A DNA stretch of 64,000 nt from Billgrantia bachuensis (GTDB lineage: Bacteria; Pseudomonadota; Gammaproteobacteria; Pseudomonadales; Halomonadaceae), in contig NZ_JAAQTO010000047.1 in the NCBI RefSeq assembly GCF_011742165.1, positions 17,568-81,567 of the forward strand, given 5' to 3'. Position numbers and translations under genes: made by a program. Numbering within the stretch: the first letter of the stretch is position 1; every line of letters begins with the position of its first letter. Shown here piece by piece: positions 8,407 through 16,452 of the stretch. The notes under the pieces were generated by a model. That model saw only the letters and a list, made by a program, of their open reading frames with translations, ran no database searches and was not told where the DNA came from.

Positions 8407-9650
8407 TTCGCGCCTCGTATCTCTTGGAAACTCCGCTCGACCCTCAGGCGGTAGCGGAGATGATGGCCGGGGAGCAGAGCTCGGGAACCTTCGTGCGCGT
8501 GGAGGGCGAGACCGAAGCGCTTCGGGCTCGGTTCGGGGCCCGCGTCGTCAAGGTCGAGGTGCTCGACGAACGCGAACATCCCAGCCTGCGCAGCGCCTAC
8601 CTGGAGCGCAAGGGTGTTCCGGGCCCATGGCGCCGCATCGCTGTGGAGATCGACTACCCCGAGGAGAACGTGGGCCTCAACCTGCCCAACCTGGCGGCCA
8701 CAGTGGCCGGCAACCTCTTCGATCTGGGCGAGGTGACGGGGCTACGGCTCACCGGGCTGACCCTGCGCCCCGAGTACCGCGACCGCTACCCGCTGCCCCG
8801 GCTGGGCGTGGCCGGCACGCGCGCGGCGCTGGGCGTTCAGGAGAGACCGCTGTTCGGTACCATTCTCAAGCCCAATATCGGTCTCTCCCCCGAGGAGACC
8901 GCCGATCTGGTCGAGCGGCTGTGCGAAGCGGGGGTCGACTTCATCAAGGACGATGAAATCGCCGGCAACCATCCCCATGCCCCGGTACGTGAGCGAATCA
9001 GCGCGGTGATGGCGAGGGTGCGCCGCTGGCGGCAACGCAGCGGGCGCGACGTGATGATAGCGTTCAACATCAGCGACGAAGTGGATGCCATGCGCGGCCA
9101 CGCCGAGCACGTCGAAGCGGAGGGAGGCAGTTGCGTGATGGCCAGCCTCAACTGGTGCGGCCTCTCGGCGATGCAAAGCCTGCGCGCCTCGACGCCGCTG
9201 GCCATCCACGGTCATCGCAATGGCTTTGGCGCCTTCGCCCGCCACCCGGCGCTCGGAATCGACTTTTCCGCCTACCAGGTGCTGTATCGCTTGGCGGGAG
9301 TCGACCATCTGCATGTCCACGGCATGGGCGGCAAGTTTGCCGACCTGACCGAGGAAGTGGCCCAGGCGGCGAAGCTCTCGCTGCAGCCGCTCGGAAATAC
9401 GGACGACCGGGTGATGCCGGTATTCTCTTCGGGGCAGTGGGCGGGCACCCTGCCGGCGACGCTGACGGAAACCGGCAGCGCCGATTTCATGTTCCTCGCC
9501 GGTGGCGGCATCCTGGCACATCCCGACGGAGCCGCCGCGGGCGTCAGGAGCCTGCGCGAAGCCTGGGAGGCCATACAGGCCGGCGAACCGCTGCAAGCCC
9601 CCGGGCGCCCGGCGCTCGCGGCCGCGCTCGACTTTTTCGGAGCCCGCTAG
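8403..9650 (+). CDS. RuBisCO-like protein (form IV), candidate oxo-isoapionate-phosphate decarboxylase or transcarboxylase/hydrolase
   Basis: A 415-aa RuBisCO large-subunit homologue. Aligning motifs by eye to plant-type RuBisCO numbering: Glu24 (E60), Asn104 (N123), Lys156 (K175), Asn158 in place of K177, Lys182-Asp184-Glu185 in IKDDE (K201, D203, E204; the carbamate/Mg site), His271-Arg272 (H294, R295), His304 (H327), loop-6 Lys311 (K334), Ser343 (S379) and the GGG phosphate loop at 367-369. The Mg site is intact, but K177 and one phosphate-loop Gly are replaced, as expected for a RuBisCO-like protein rather than a CO2-fixing enzyme. The neighbouring DUF1537 kinase matches the OiaK plus OiaX/OiaT pairing of D-apionate catabolism, where such proteins cleave 3-oxo-isoapionate 4-phosphate. 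Which reaction occurs here is inference. Confidence 0.85.
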   Translation: MIRASYLLETPLDPQAVAEMMAGEQSSGTFVRVEGETEALRARFGARVVKVEVLDEREHPSLRSAYLERKGVPGPWRRIAVEIDYPEENVGLNLPNLAATVAGNLFDLGEVTGLRLTGLTLRPEYRDRYPLPRLGVAGTRAALGVQERPLFGTILKPNIGLSPEETADLVERLCEAGVDFIKDDEIAGNHPHAPVRERISAVMARVRRWRQRSGRDVMIAFNISDEVDAMRGHAEHVEAEGGSCVMASLNWCGLSAMQSLRASTPLAIHGHRNGFGAFARHPALGIDFSAYQVLYRLAGVDHLHVHGMGGKFADLTEEVAQAAKLSLQPLGNTDDRVMPVFSSGQWAGTLPATLTETGSADFMFLAGGGILAHPDGAAAGVRSLREAWEAIQAGEPLQAPGRPALAAALDFFGAR

Positions 9651-9652
9651 GC

Positions 9653-10864
9653 ATGCGCTACGTATTCGTTGCGGATGATTTCACCGGAGCGTCCGATACG
9701 CTCGCCACGCTGAGCCGGGCGGGCCTGCGGACGCGGCTCTACCTGGCCCCACCCACCCTAGCGGAAGTGCAAGACCTCGACGCCTTCGGTATCGCAACGG
9801 CATCGCGCAGCATGGAACGGGACGCCTTGACCGCCACCATGCAGCACATCGCCGAAGCCCTGAAGCCCCATGCGCCAGAGGTCATCCATCTCAAGGTCTG
9901 CTCGACCTTCGACAGCAGCGCTGCCGTTGGCAACATTGCCACTGCCATGAACGTGCTGAGCGAAGGCCTGGCCCCGGCTACTACTGTCGTCCTGGGCGGC
10001 CAGCCAAGCCTCGGTCGCTACTGCCTGTTCGGTAACCTGTTCGCCAAGGGAGGCGATGGCAACGTTCACCGGATCGACCGCCACCCCGTCATGCGGGATC
10101 ACCCCGTCACTCCAATGCGCGAAGCGGACTTGCGTCGCCATTTCGCCAACCTGGGGCTGCCGAACCTGGCGCTGCTCGATCTCCTGGCGCTGCGCAGCGG
10201 CGGCCTACTGCCCGATAACCCGGTGCTGTGTGACGTATTGGACGAAAGCGACCAGCGAGCGCTCAAGGAGCGTCTGGCGAGCTCACCGTTTCCCCAGCTC
10301 TGGGTCGGACCGAGTAGCGTAGCCGAGACCTGCTTTCCCGAAGCCTCTCCACCTCAGTTGCCGGACTCCTTGCCCGGACCATTGCTGGTTTTCGTCGGTA
10401 GCCGTTCGCCCGTGACCGCTGCCCAGGTGGCAGCCGCCACCGGATTTACCAAGGTCGTCATTCCCGCCGGCACCCTCGCGCACCAGCCTGACGAACCCTA
10501 TCGCAGGCTCCGCAAACTTCTGGCTTCGGGCAGTCATGTGCTGGCGGTGCTCGACGAAGACCTGAACCACGGCCTATCGCCTGCCGACATGGCGCAGCGC
10601 TCCGCCGAGCTGCTGGCCCGTTTGATGGCCGAGCATGCAGTCGGCACGGTGCTGGTGGCGGGGGGCGACACCTCCAGCCTGGCCATTCACGCCCTCGCCC
10701 CACGCAGCATCGACTATACGGGGCAGCTGTCAGCGGGCGTTGCTATCTGCTGCGCCCACTTCACGAATGGCGGACGGCTACCTGTCATTCTCAAGGGCGG
10801 CCAGATGGGCGGCATAGACTTGTTCGACCAGGTTCGAGCCATGGTTCAACGGGAACCGCGGTGA
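9653..10864 (+). CDS. DUF1537-family four-carbon/sugar-acid kinase (OiaK-like)
   Basis: A 403-aa kinase. The N-terminal substrate domain begins RYVFVADDFTGASDT (the D-D-x-T-G-A-x-D motif) and the C-terminal nucleotide domain has VAGGDTSS (about 340) and the LKGGQMGG loop near residue 384. DUF1537 kinases phosphorylate sugar acids such as threonate, 2-oxo-tetronate or 3-oxo-isoapionate. It starts 2 nt after the RuBisCO-like gene, so the kinase product is the likely substrate of that enzyme, as in the OiaK/OiaX and OiaK/OiaT pairs. No dehydrogenase is present in the operon to make the 3-oxo compound, so the substrate may already be oxidised on import or be oxidised elsewhere. Confidence 0.85.
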   Translation: MRYVFVADDFTGASDTLATLSRAGLRTRLYLAPPTLAEVQDLDAFGIATASRSMERDALTATMQHIAEALKPHAPEVIHLKVCSTFDSSAAVGNIATAMNVLSEGLAPATTVVLGGQPSLGRYCLFGNLFAKGGDGNVHRIDRHPVMRDHPVTPMREADLRRHFANLGLPNLALLDLLALRSGGLLPDNPVLCDVLDESDQRALKERLASSPFPQLWVGPSSVAETCFPEASPPQLPDSLPGPLLVFVGSRSPVTAAQVAAATGFTKVVIPAGTLAHQPDEPYRRLRKLLASGSHVLAVLDEDLNHGLSPADMAQRSAELLARLMAEHAVGTVLVAGGDTSSLAIHALAPRSIDYTGQLSAGVAICCAHFTNGGRLPVILKGGQMGGIDLFDQVRAMVQREPR

Positions 10865-10903
10865 CATGGCGGCTGGCGGCAGCGCACGTACCCGCTCAGC
10901 CCC

Positions 10904-11002
10904 GCCGGCATTGAGGAATCCCGCGAAGCCGACCCAGGCCAGATAGGGCACGAGCAACCAGCCGAACAGAGTCGCCAGCGATAGGCGAGATGCGGCGGTC
11001 AT
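10904..11002 (-). pseudogene. Remnant of a TspO/MBR-family membrane protein (last helix only)
   Basis: On the minus strand an ATG at 11002, with AGGAGG 7 nt upstream, opens a frame whose first ~33 residues (FGWLLVPYLAWVGFAGFLNAG) match the fifth membrane helix and C-terminus of TspO/tryptophan-rich sensory proteins. The preceding ~120 residues of the family are absent. After the match the frame runs on to 10778 through unrelated sequence antisense to the kinase gene. I read it as a deletion remnant, although the intact ribosome-binding site means a short peptide could still be made. Confidence 0.5.
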
Positions 11003-11117
11003 TGGGCACCTCCTTTGCGGCCAGGTATCGCAAGTGGACGAGGCGGTTGCGGGAACCCTGCACCATACTCTAAACCAGAGTAACGGCACTCAGGGAACGC
11101 CCGGACGGCGCAACGCC

Positions 11118-12647
11118 ATGACTCTCCGGTTTGACGATTTCGAACTCGATACGGCGCACTATGAACTGCGTCGGCACGGCGAGCTGTGTCGTGTGGAGCC
11201 GATGGTGTTCGATCTGATCAAGCATTTCGCCCATCATCCGGATCGGGTCTTCCGCCGCGAAGAACTGATTGAGGCCGTATGGGCGGGGCGGGTCGTCTCG
11301 GATGCCACGGTCGCTTCCTGCATCAAGCAGGCACGTCGCGCGCTGGGTGATAGCGGGGATACCCAGACCTACATCCGGACGGTTCGCGGCCGCGGCTTCC
11401 GCTTCACCGCAAACGTCACCGAAACCGACGATGCCGCACCAGGCCGGCTCGCGATCGCCACCACCCCGTTCAGCTGCGACGACCCTTCTCTGCTCATTCT
11501 TCCGCTGCGCGCGCTGGCCGACACACCGGAACTGGTTCGGTTCGCCGATGCGATGACCGGCGAGTTGAGTTCCGTTCTCACGCGAATACCGTTGCTGCGC
11601 CTGAGCGCACGGAGTGGGCATTATCTCGACCGTCCGGTGACGCCGGCAGCGCGCGAGATTCACGAGGCACTGGGGGTCGATTACATCCTGGAAGGCAGCG
11701 TACAGGCTTGGCTCGACGAGGGCGCAGATCGGATTCGCGTCACTGTGCATCTGGCCGATGCCAGGGCCGGCTTTCGTCTGTGGGCCGAGACCTTCGCGCT
11801 GGCCGGCCCGGTGTGCGAGGCCCTTGATGTCGGCGTGCCCATGATCATCGCCAAGCTGGAACCGCAACTGCACCGAGCCATCTATCACACGGTGTGCAGC
11901 ATCGATGGTGAGCGCAGCGCACGTCAGCTCTATCTCGAGGCCAGCGGTATTCTGGCGCTACAGGGCTGGCACCATGAGTCTTTCTCGGTCGCGGCCGACC
12001 TCCTGCGGCGCAGTTGGCGGCTGGAGCCGGGATTCGCCCTGGCGGCCGCCCATCTCTCGCTGGTTCGTGGCCTAGGGCACCGCTTCGGCCTGATGAGCGA
12101 TCGCGAGCAGGCCTGGGCGGAAGCGCTCGATGCCGCCGAATGCGCATTGCAGCTCGACAGCATGGACTCGACCGTACTCGGTTATGCCGGCTGCGCGTTG
12201 GACGATATCGGTTACCCCGACCGTGGCGTGCCGATACTGCGCAAGGCCCTGGAGCTCAACCCCGCCAACGCACAGGCCTGGGCGGCACTCGGTTCGGCGT
12301 ACCTGGCCTGCCATCGCCTGGACGAAGCGGTCGTTCACCTGCGCCATGGCATTCGCATCAGCCCGCTCGACAGCCGGCTGTCGATCTGGGGTGCGGTCCT
12401 CGCCCTGGCCTACCTGCTCCTTGACGATCGCAGCGCTGCCCGCGAGCAGGCGGAACTGGCCTGCCAGCGTGACGACCGCTGCTACATGCCTCGTATCGTG
12501 CTGGCCGTCATTCACCGGCTCGATGGCAGGCAAGACCTGGCGCGCAGGGTCCTGAGCCAGGCCTACCGCATCAAGCCCGACCTGACGTCCGAGCAGATCG
12601 TGGCACTGGTCGGACAGAAGCATGGCAAACGTTTGCTGGCGCTGTAG
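11118..12647 (+). CDS. CadC/ToxR-type winged-helix regulator with TolB-like and TPR domains
   Basis: A 509-aa protein. Residues about 1-100 form an OmpR/CadC-type winged helix (MTLRFDDFELDTAHYELRR ... TYIRTVRGRGFRFTANV). Residues about 130-245 resemble the TolB/FlgO-like domain common in these regulators (LPLRALADTPELVRFADAM ... VDYILEGSV). The C-terminal half has tetratricopeptide-like repeats (NPANAQAWAALGSAYLACHR and neighbours). No membrane segment is visible, so it is probably cytosolic. The start at 11118 follows the family N-terminus rather than an upstream in-frame ATG. It precedes the methyltransferase by about 150 bp on the same strand and may regulate it; the target is otherwise unknown. 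Confidence 0.82.
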   Translation: MTLRFDDFELDTAHYELRRHGELCRVEPMVFDLIKHFAHHPDRVFRREELIEAVWAGRVVSDATVASCIKQARRALGDSGDTQTYIRTVRGRGFRFTANVTETDDAAPGRLAIATTPFSCDDPSLLILPLRALADTPELVRFADAMTGELSSVLTRIPLLRLSARSGHYLDRPVTPAAREIHEALGVDYILEGSVQAWLDEGADRIRVTVHLADARAGFRLWAETFALAGPVCEALDVGVPMIIAKLEPQLHRAIYHTVCSIDGERSARQLYLEASGILALQGWHHESFSVAADLLRRSWRLEPGFALAAAHLSLVRGLGHRFGLMSDREQAWAEALDAAECALQLDSMDSTVLGYAGCALDDIGYPDRGVPILRKALELNPANAQAWAALGSAYLACHRLDEAVVHLRHGIRISPLDSRLSIWGAVLALAYLLLDDRSAAREQAELACQRDDRCYMPRIVLAVIHRLDGRQDLARRVLSQAYRIKPDLTSEQIVALVGQKHGKRLLAL

Positions 12648-12799
12648 TACCGCCACGTCCCCGCCACGTAAATACCCGCAAATCCCCACGCAACCTTCAA
12701 GCCGGCGACTGCGGCACCGCATAGGCTGAGCTTGCCGTTCGGCTGCGCCTCAAGGTCACCGACGGCAACGATATGACAAACCACCAAAGGAGTTTTGCC

Positions 12800-13636
12800 A
12801 TGACACTCTCTCCCTCGCTCGATTCGCCGGTGGCCAGCCCCGACTACGCGGCGATCAAGGCCAAGCAACAAACGGTTTGGGGCGCCGGTGACTATGCACG
12901 TATCGGCGTCACCCTGCAGATCGTCGGCGAACAGCTCTGCGAAGCCATGGATCTGCATGCCGGGCAAACCGTGCTCGATGTGGCCGGCGGCAACGGCAAC
13001 GCCTCGCTGGCCGCAGCCAGGCGTTTTTGCAAGGTCGTCTCTACCGATTACGTCGAGACACTGCTGGCCAAGTCTGCCAAGCGTGCCGAAGCGGAAGGGC
13101 TGGCAATCGACTACCAGACAGCGGATGCCGAGGATCTGCCGTTCGCCGATGCCACTTTCGACAACGTGATCTCCACTTACGGGGTTATGTTCACGCCCAA
13201 CCAGGGCCAGGCCGCCGCGGAGCTGCGCCGCGTGTGCAAGCCCGGTGGCAAGATCGGCCTGGCCAACTGGACTCCGGGGAGCTTCATCGGTCAGCTGTTC
13301 AAGGCCGTCGGCCGCTACGTAACGCCGCCGGCGGGGGTGAACTCCCCGGCTGCCTGGGGCACGCGAGACTTCCTCGACACGCATTTCGGTCCGTATGTGC
13401 AGTCGATCGAGGCCCAACCGCGGTACTTCACTTTCCGCTACCAGTCGCCCCAGCATTGGCTGGACGTGTTCAGCACTTACTATGGGCCGACACTGAAGGC
13501 GTTCGAAGCGCTGGATGTCGAAGCCGGCCAGGCGCTGCGCGGGGAGATCCTCGCTCTGATCGACTCTCGGAACCGCGCCACCGACGGCACCATGGTGGTG
13601 TCATCGGAGTATCTTGAGGTCATAATCACGCGGTAG
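12800..13636 (+). CDS. Class I SAM-dependent methyltransferase
   Basis: A 278-aa protein with the SAM-binding motif VLDVAGGNGNASLAAARRF (about residues 57-75), an acidic motif II around DAEDLPFADATFD and a motif III region RRVCKPGGKIGLANW, as in UbiE/small-molecule methyltransferases. The ATG at 12800 is chosen because AAAGGAG lies 6 nt upstream; an in-frame ATG at 12773 lacks one. It is followed by a strong hairpin at 13655-13683. The substrate cannot be inferred; the neighbouring regulator gene is the only context. Confidence 0.85.
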   Translation: MTLSPSLDSPVASPDYAAIKAKQQTVWGAGDYARIGVTLQIVGEQLCEAMDLHAGQTVLDVAGGNGNASLAAARRFCKVVSTDYVETLLAKSAKRAEAEGLAIDYQTADAEDLPFADATFDNVISTYGVMFTPNQGQAAAELRRVCKPGGKIGLANWTPGSFIGQLFKAVGRYVTPPAGVNSPAAWGTRDFLDTHFGPYVQSIEAQPRYFTFRYQSPQHWLDVFSTYYGPTLKAFEALDVEAGQALRGEILALIDSRNRATDGTMVVSSEYLEVIITR

Positions 13637-13654
13637 TCGGGCGCGCTTGCCATT

Positions 13655-13683
13655 GCCGGGAACGCCATTTTGGCGCTCCCGGC
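13655..13683 (+). terminator. Probable Rho-independent terminator after the methyltransferase gene
   Basis: Arms of 13 bp (GCCGGGAACGCCA and TGGCGCTCCCGGC, one mismatch) with a 3-nt loop, followed by a weak T-rich stretch TTTCGTCTT. Confidence 0.65.
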
Positions 13684-13744
13684 TTTCGTCTTGTGCTGTA
13701 ATGACAACGAACATGTATCTCCATGGCCTGACAAGGAATCCCTC

Positions 13745-14410
13745 ATGCCCCGTTGCCGTTTGCTGCCTTTCGCGTGCGCTGCCTTGATGCTCTTCGCCTC
13801 TCCCTTGGCTTTGGCACAATCCACAGAGCGCGAATACCAGGCCTACGAGGACGCCTTGGCCCGTGGCGAGCGCCAGGCCAGCGTATGGCAGTACGGTTGG
13901 GCCGGGGTCTATGCCACTTCATTGGCATTCAATGGTTATCAGGCCAGCGAGGCGGACGACCGCGACGACCGTTACGATGCCCGCGTGGGCGTGGTGAAGT
14001 CGGCGCTGGCGCTGGCCGGCACGCTGATGGATGGCCAACCGCACCCGGCCGCCTACCGCGAGTTGCGCGAGGGCGATGGCAATATCGACAGCGCCCGCCG
14101 GCTGTTGCATGCGGTGGCGGAGGAAGAGCGCCAGCGCCGCAGCCTGCGGGCACGCCTGGGTTCGCTGGCGATCAATGCCGCTTCAGGGCTGCTGATCGGC
14201 GTGGGCGACGGCCGCGGCCGCGACGGAGCGATCAACTTCGCCACCGGCATGTTGATCAGCGAGCTGCAGTTGCAGACTCAGCCACGCCAAGCCTCGGTGG
14301 CGATAAACCGCTTCAAGCCGGCGCGGGTCTCGCTGGGCGATATTCACCTCGAAGGCGAGTATGCCCTGCTGGTAGCGCCCAATCAGTTGGGGGTCGCGCT
14401 GCGCTATTGA
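13745..14410 (+). CDS. Exported protein of unknown function
   Basis: A 221-aa protein with a Sec signal peptide (residues 1-24, hydrophobic CAALMLFASPLALA then Q). The mature part is rich in charged helices (EREYQAYEDALARGERQ; DSARRLLHAVAEEERQRR) with a short glycine-rich hydrophobic stretch (ASGLLIGVGDGRGRDGAINFATGMLI, about residues 144-170) that could insert in or touch a membrane. The ATG at 13745 is preceded by AAGGA. No recognised domain. It precedes the Zur-boxed znuB-like gene, but the Zur box lies between them, so it is probably not zinc-regulated. Confidence 0.7.
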   Translation: MPRCRLLPFACAALMLFASPLALAQSTEREYQAYEDALARGERQASVWQYGWAGVYATSLAFNGYQASEADDRDDRYDARVGVVKSALALAGTLMDGQPHPAAYRELREGDGNIDSARRLLHAVAEEERQRRSLRARLGSLAINAASGLLIGVGDGRGRDGAINFATGMLISELQLQTQPRQASVAINRFKPARVSLGDIHLEGEYALLVAPNQLGVALRY

Positions 14411-14478
14411 GAGGAACGGCTGAACGGCCAACGCCTCCTGGCATGGGTATTGAGAAAGCGGCCACTTGGCTTGCCTTG

Positions 14479-14500
14479 TTTTGTTATGATATAACATTTC
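14479..14500. promoter_or_regulatory. Zur box upstream of the first zinc permease gene
   Basis: TTTTGTTATGATATAACATTTC, with core TGTTATGATATAACA at 14482-14496, is close to the gammaproteobacterial Zur operator (GAAATGTTATANTATAACATTTC). It lies 26 bp upstream of the permease ATG at 14526, a position suited to repression under zinc sufficiency. Confidence 0.85.
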
Positions 14501-14525
14501 CCCAAATAGCAGCCTGACACTCCCC

Positions 14526-15425
14526 ATGATCGACACGCTTCTCTGGTGGCTCACGTCACCTTTCGAATACGCCTTCATGCGCCGCGCCCTGGCGGCCTGT
14601 CTGGCGCTCTCTCTCACGGCGCCGATTCTCGGCGTACTGTTGACGCTGCGCGGCATGAGCCTGATGGGCGAGGCGCTGTCGCATGCGATCATGCCGGGCG
14701 TGGCCATCGCCTTCTTGCTGGCCGGATTTTCCCTGCCGCTGATGATGCTTGGGGGCGTGCTGGCGGGTCTGGTCACCGTGGCGCTTGCCGGTGGCGTAAC
14801 GCAGTTCAGCGGCCTCAAGGAGGATGCCGCCATGGCCAGCCTGTTCTTGATTGCCATGGCCGGCGGGGTGACCATCGTCAGCCTTTCGGGCAACGCCCTG
14901 GATCTCGGCCATGTCCTGTTCGGCAGCATACTGGCGGTGGATGGCCCCACGCTGGGACTGGTGGCGCTGGGCAGCAGCACGGTCCTGGTGGGCCTGGCGA
15001 TCGCCTTTCGCGCCTTGGTGGTCGAGTGCCTCGATCCGCTGTTCCTTACGCTTCAGGGGCGACACGCCGGCTGGACGCACGCGCTATTCATGGTGCTGGT
15101 CGTGATCAGCCTGGTGATCGGCTTTCAAACGCTAGGCATTCTTATGGCGGCCGGGTTGATGCTGCTGCCCGCCGCGGCGTCGCGCTACTGGAGCCAGCGG
15201 CTCGAGGGCATGATCGCCATCGCCATCGGCATCGCCCTGGCGTCCAGCGTGGTGGGGCTGCTGGTGTCCTACCATGCTGGCCTGCCTTCCGGCCCTTCGA
15301 TTATCCTGCTGGTGGGGCTGGGGTACTGCGCGTCGGTCGTTCTGGGCCCCCATCGTGGGTTAAAAACCGGCATCCGTTGGCCGAAGCGCGTCGTGCCGTC
15401 GCGGCAGGCCGGGCAGTTACGCTGA
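14526..15425 (+). CDS. Zinc ABC transporter permease (ZnuB family), first copy
   Basis: A 299-aa ABC-3 family permease with about eight hydrophobic helices; the family signature LRGMSLMGEALSHAIMPGVA is at about residues 41-60. It moves metal released by the periplasmic binding protein across the inner membrane. It sits alone behind a Zur box and about 290 bp upstream of the ATPase, second permease and binding-protein genes. The second permease (16449-17339) is a clear paralogue, so the two may form a heterodimer or alternative homodimers with the single ATPase. Confidence 0.9.
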   Translation: MIDTLLWWLTSPFEYAFMRRALAACLALSLTAPILGVLLTLRGMSLMGEALSHAIMPGVAIAFLLAGFSLPLMMLGGVLAGLVTVALAGGVTQFSGLKEDAAMASLFLIAMAGGVTIVSLSGNALDLGHVLFGSILAVDGPTLGLVALGSSTVLVGLAIAFRALVVECLDPLFLTLQGRHAGWTHALFMVLVVISLVIGFQTLGILMAAGLMLLPAAASRYWSQRLEGMIAIAIGIALASSVVGLLVSYHAGLPSGPSIILLVGLGYCASVVLGPHRGLKTGIRWPKRVVPSRQAGQLR

Positions 15426-15528
15426 CATGGTTCCCTTTTGCGTCGAATTCTGGATACTGCCGCCCTTGGATCGGGCGGTGACTGTCACCACCTTGTCGCA
15501 ATGAAGACTCCCCCTTTGTCGGGCGTCT

Positions 15529-15543
15529 TGTTATGTTATATCT
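15529..15543. promoter_or_regulatory. Zur-like box upstream of the small ORF and zinc ABC ATPase
   Basis: TGTTATGTTATATCT matches the Zur consensus well in its left half and less well in its right half. Its first 13 bases are identical to the site at 44353. It lies 25 bp upstream of the small ORF start at 15569, the same spacing as the site at 14482 to its gene. Confidence 0.6.
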
Positions 15544-15568
15544 TAATTGGTTTTTGCGAGGGCCACTC

Positions 15569-15718
15569 ATGGCACACCGCACGCATCGGCATCGCCCCGA
15601 GGGGCCGTGTCATTTTTCGTTGATGTCGCTTTCCGCCACGCGCCGTCTGTTGCTGGCTGCCGCGCCGCTGTGCGTACTCTGGCTCGCCGTCTCATGGGCG
15701 GCAGGGTGGTGGGGCTGA
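15569..15718 (+). CDS. Small His-rich single-span membrane protein coupled to the zinc ABC ATPase
   Basis: A 49-codon ORF with GAGGG 6 nt before its ATG. The N-terminal 15 residues (MAHRTHRHRPEGPCH) hold four His and one Cys, and residues about 27-49 form one hydrophobic helix rich in Trp (LLLAAAPLCVLWLAVSWAAGWWG). Its stop overlaps the ATPase start (TGATG), indicating translational coupling, and a Zur-like box sits 25 bp upstream. These traits suggest a real zinc-regulated small membrane protein, perhaps a metal-binding accessory or a leader that sets ATPase translation. No homologue is recognised. Confidence 0.5.
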   Translation: MAHRTHRHRPEGPCHFSLMSLSATRRLLLAAAPLCVLWLAVSWAAGWWG

Positions 15719-16452
15719 TGGCCGAGACGCACGCGTCACGCCTGGAGCTTCACGATCTCCAGCTGGCCCAGGCCAACCGCACCGTGCTCGAGCACGTAAG
15801 CGGCCGTTTTCGCGACGGCGCAATCACCGCCCTGGTGGGCGCCAACGGCGCCGGCAAGAGCACCCTGATCCAGGGCATCATGGGCATGCTGCGCCCGGTG
15901 AAGGGCAAGGTGCGCTGCACCGTGCCCAAGGAGCGGCGCGCCTGGCTGCCCCAGCAGTTGGCGCTGGACCTCACCTTTCCCATGAGCGTGGAAGAGCTGG
16001 TGATGACCGGCAGTTGGCCGAGCCACGGCGCGCTCACCGGCTATTGCGCCCGCCACTACCGCCGTGGCCGCGAGGTGATGGCGCGCCTGGGGATCTCGCA
16101 CCTGGCCCATCGCCCGCTGGGCGAACTCTCCGGCGGCCAGCGCCAGCGCGCACTGATCGGCCGCACCCTGATGCAGGAAGCCGAACTGCTGCTGCTCGAC
16201 GAGCCCTTCGCCAACGTCGATGCGGAAACCGTCGAGGTGCTGATGACGGTACTGCGTGACATGGCGGCCGAAGGCGCCACCATCATCGTGGTCCTGCACG
16301 ATATGGAACAGCTCGCTCGACTGGCGGAGGAAGTCGTGGTGTTGACGGGCGGTCACGCTCGCTGGACCACCGCCCAGGCCGTGCTGCAGAGCCAGCCTGC
16401 CAGCGTCGGTTCGGCACGGCTCGCGTTGGGCATTCCGGGGGTCGATGCATGA
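15718..16452 (+). CDS. znuC: Zinc ABC transporter ATP-binding protein (ZnuC family)
   Basis: A 244-aa ABC ATPase: Walker A GANGAGKST (about residues 40-48), signature LSGGQRQRA (about 139-147), Walker B LLLLDEP and the H-loop VVLHDM. It energises the ABC-3 permeases. The start at 15718 overlaps the stop of the small upstream ORF; an in-frame upstream extension lacks family similarity. Its end overlaps the following permease start by 4 nt. Zinc rather than manganese is inferred from the Zur boxes and the His-rich binding protein. Confidence 0.9.
   Translation: MAETHASRLELHDLQLAQANRTVLEHVSGRFRDGAITALVGANGAGKSTLIQGIMGMLRPVKGKVRCTVPKERRAWLPQQLALDLTFPMSVEELVMTGSWPSHGALTGYCARHYRRGREVMARLGISHLAHRPLGELSGGQRQRALIGRTLMQEAELLLLDEPFANVDAETVEVLMTVLRDMAAEGATIIVVLHDMEQLARLAEEVVVLTGGHARWTTAQAVLQSQPASVGSARLALGIPGVDA

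Noticed and set aside
15460..15478. CCGCCC/GGGCGG hairpin after the first zinc permease as a terminator
   Set aside because: Only six base pairs and no T tract; too weak to call.
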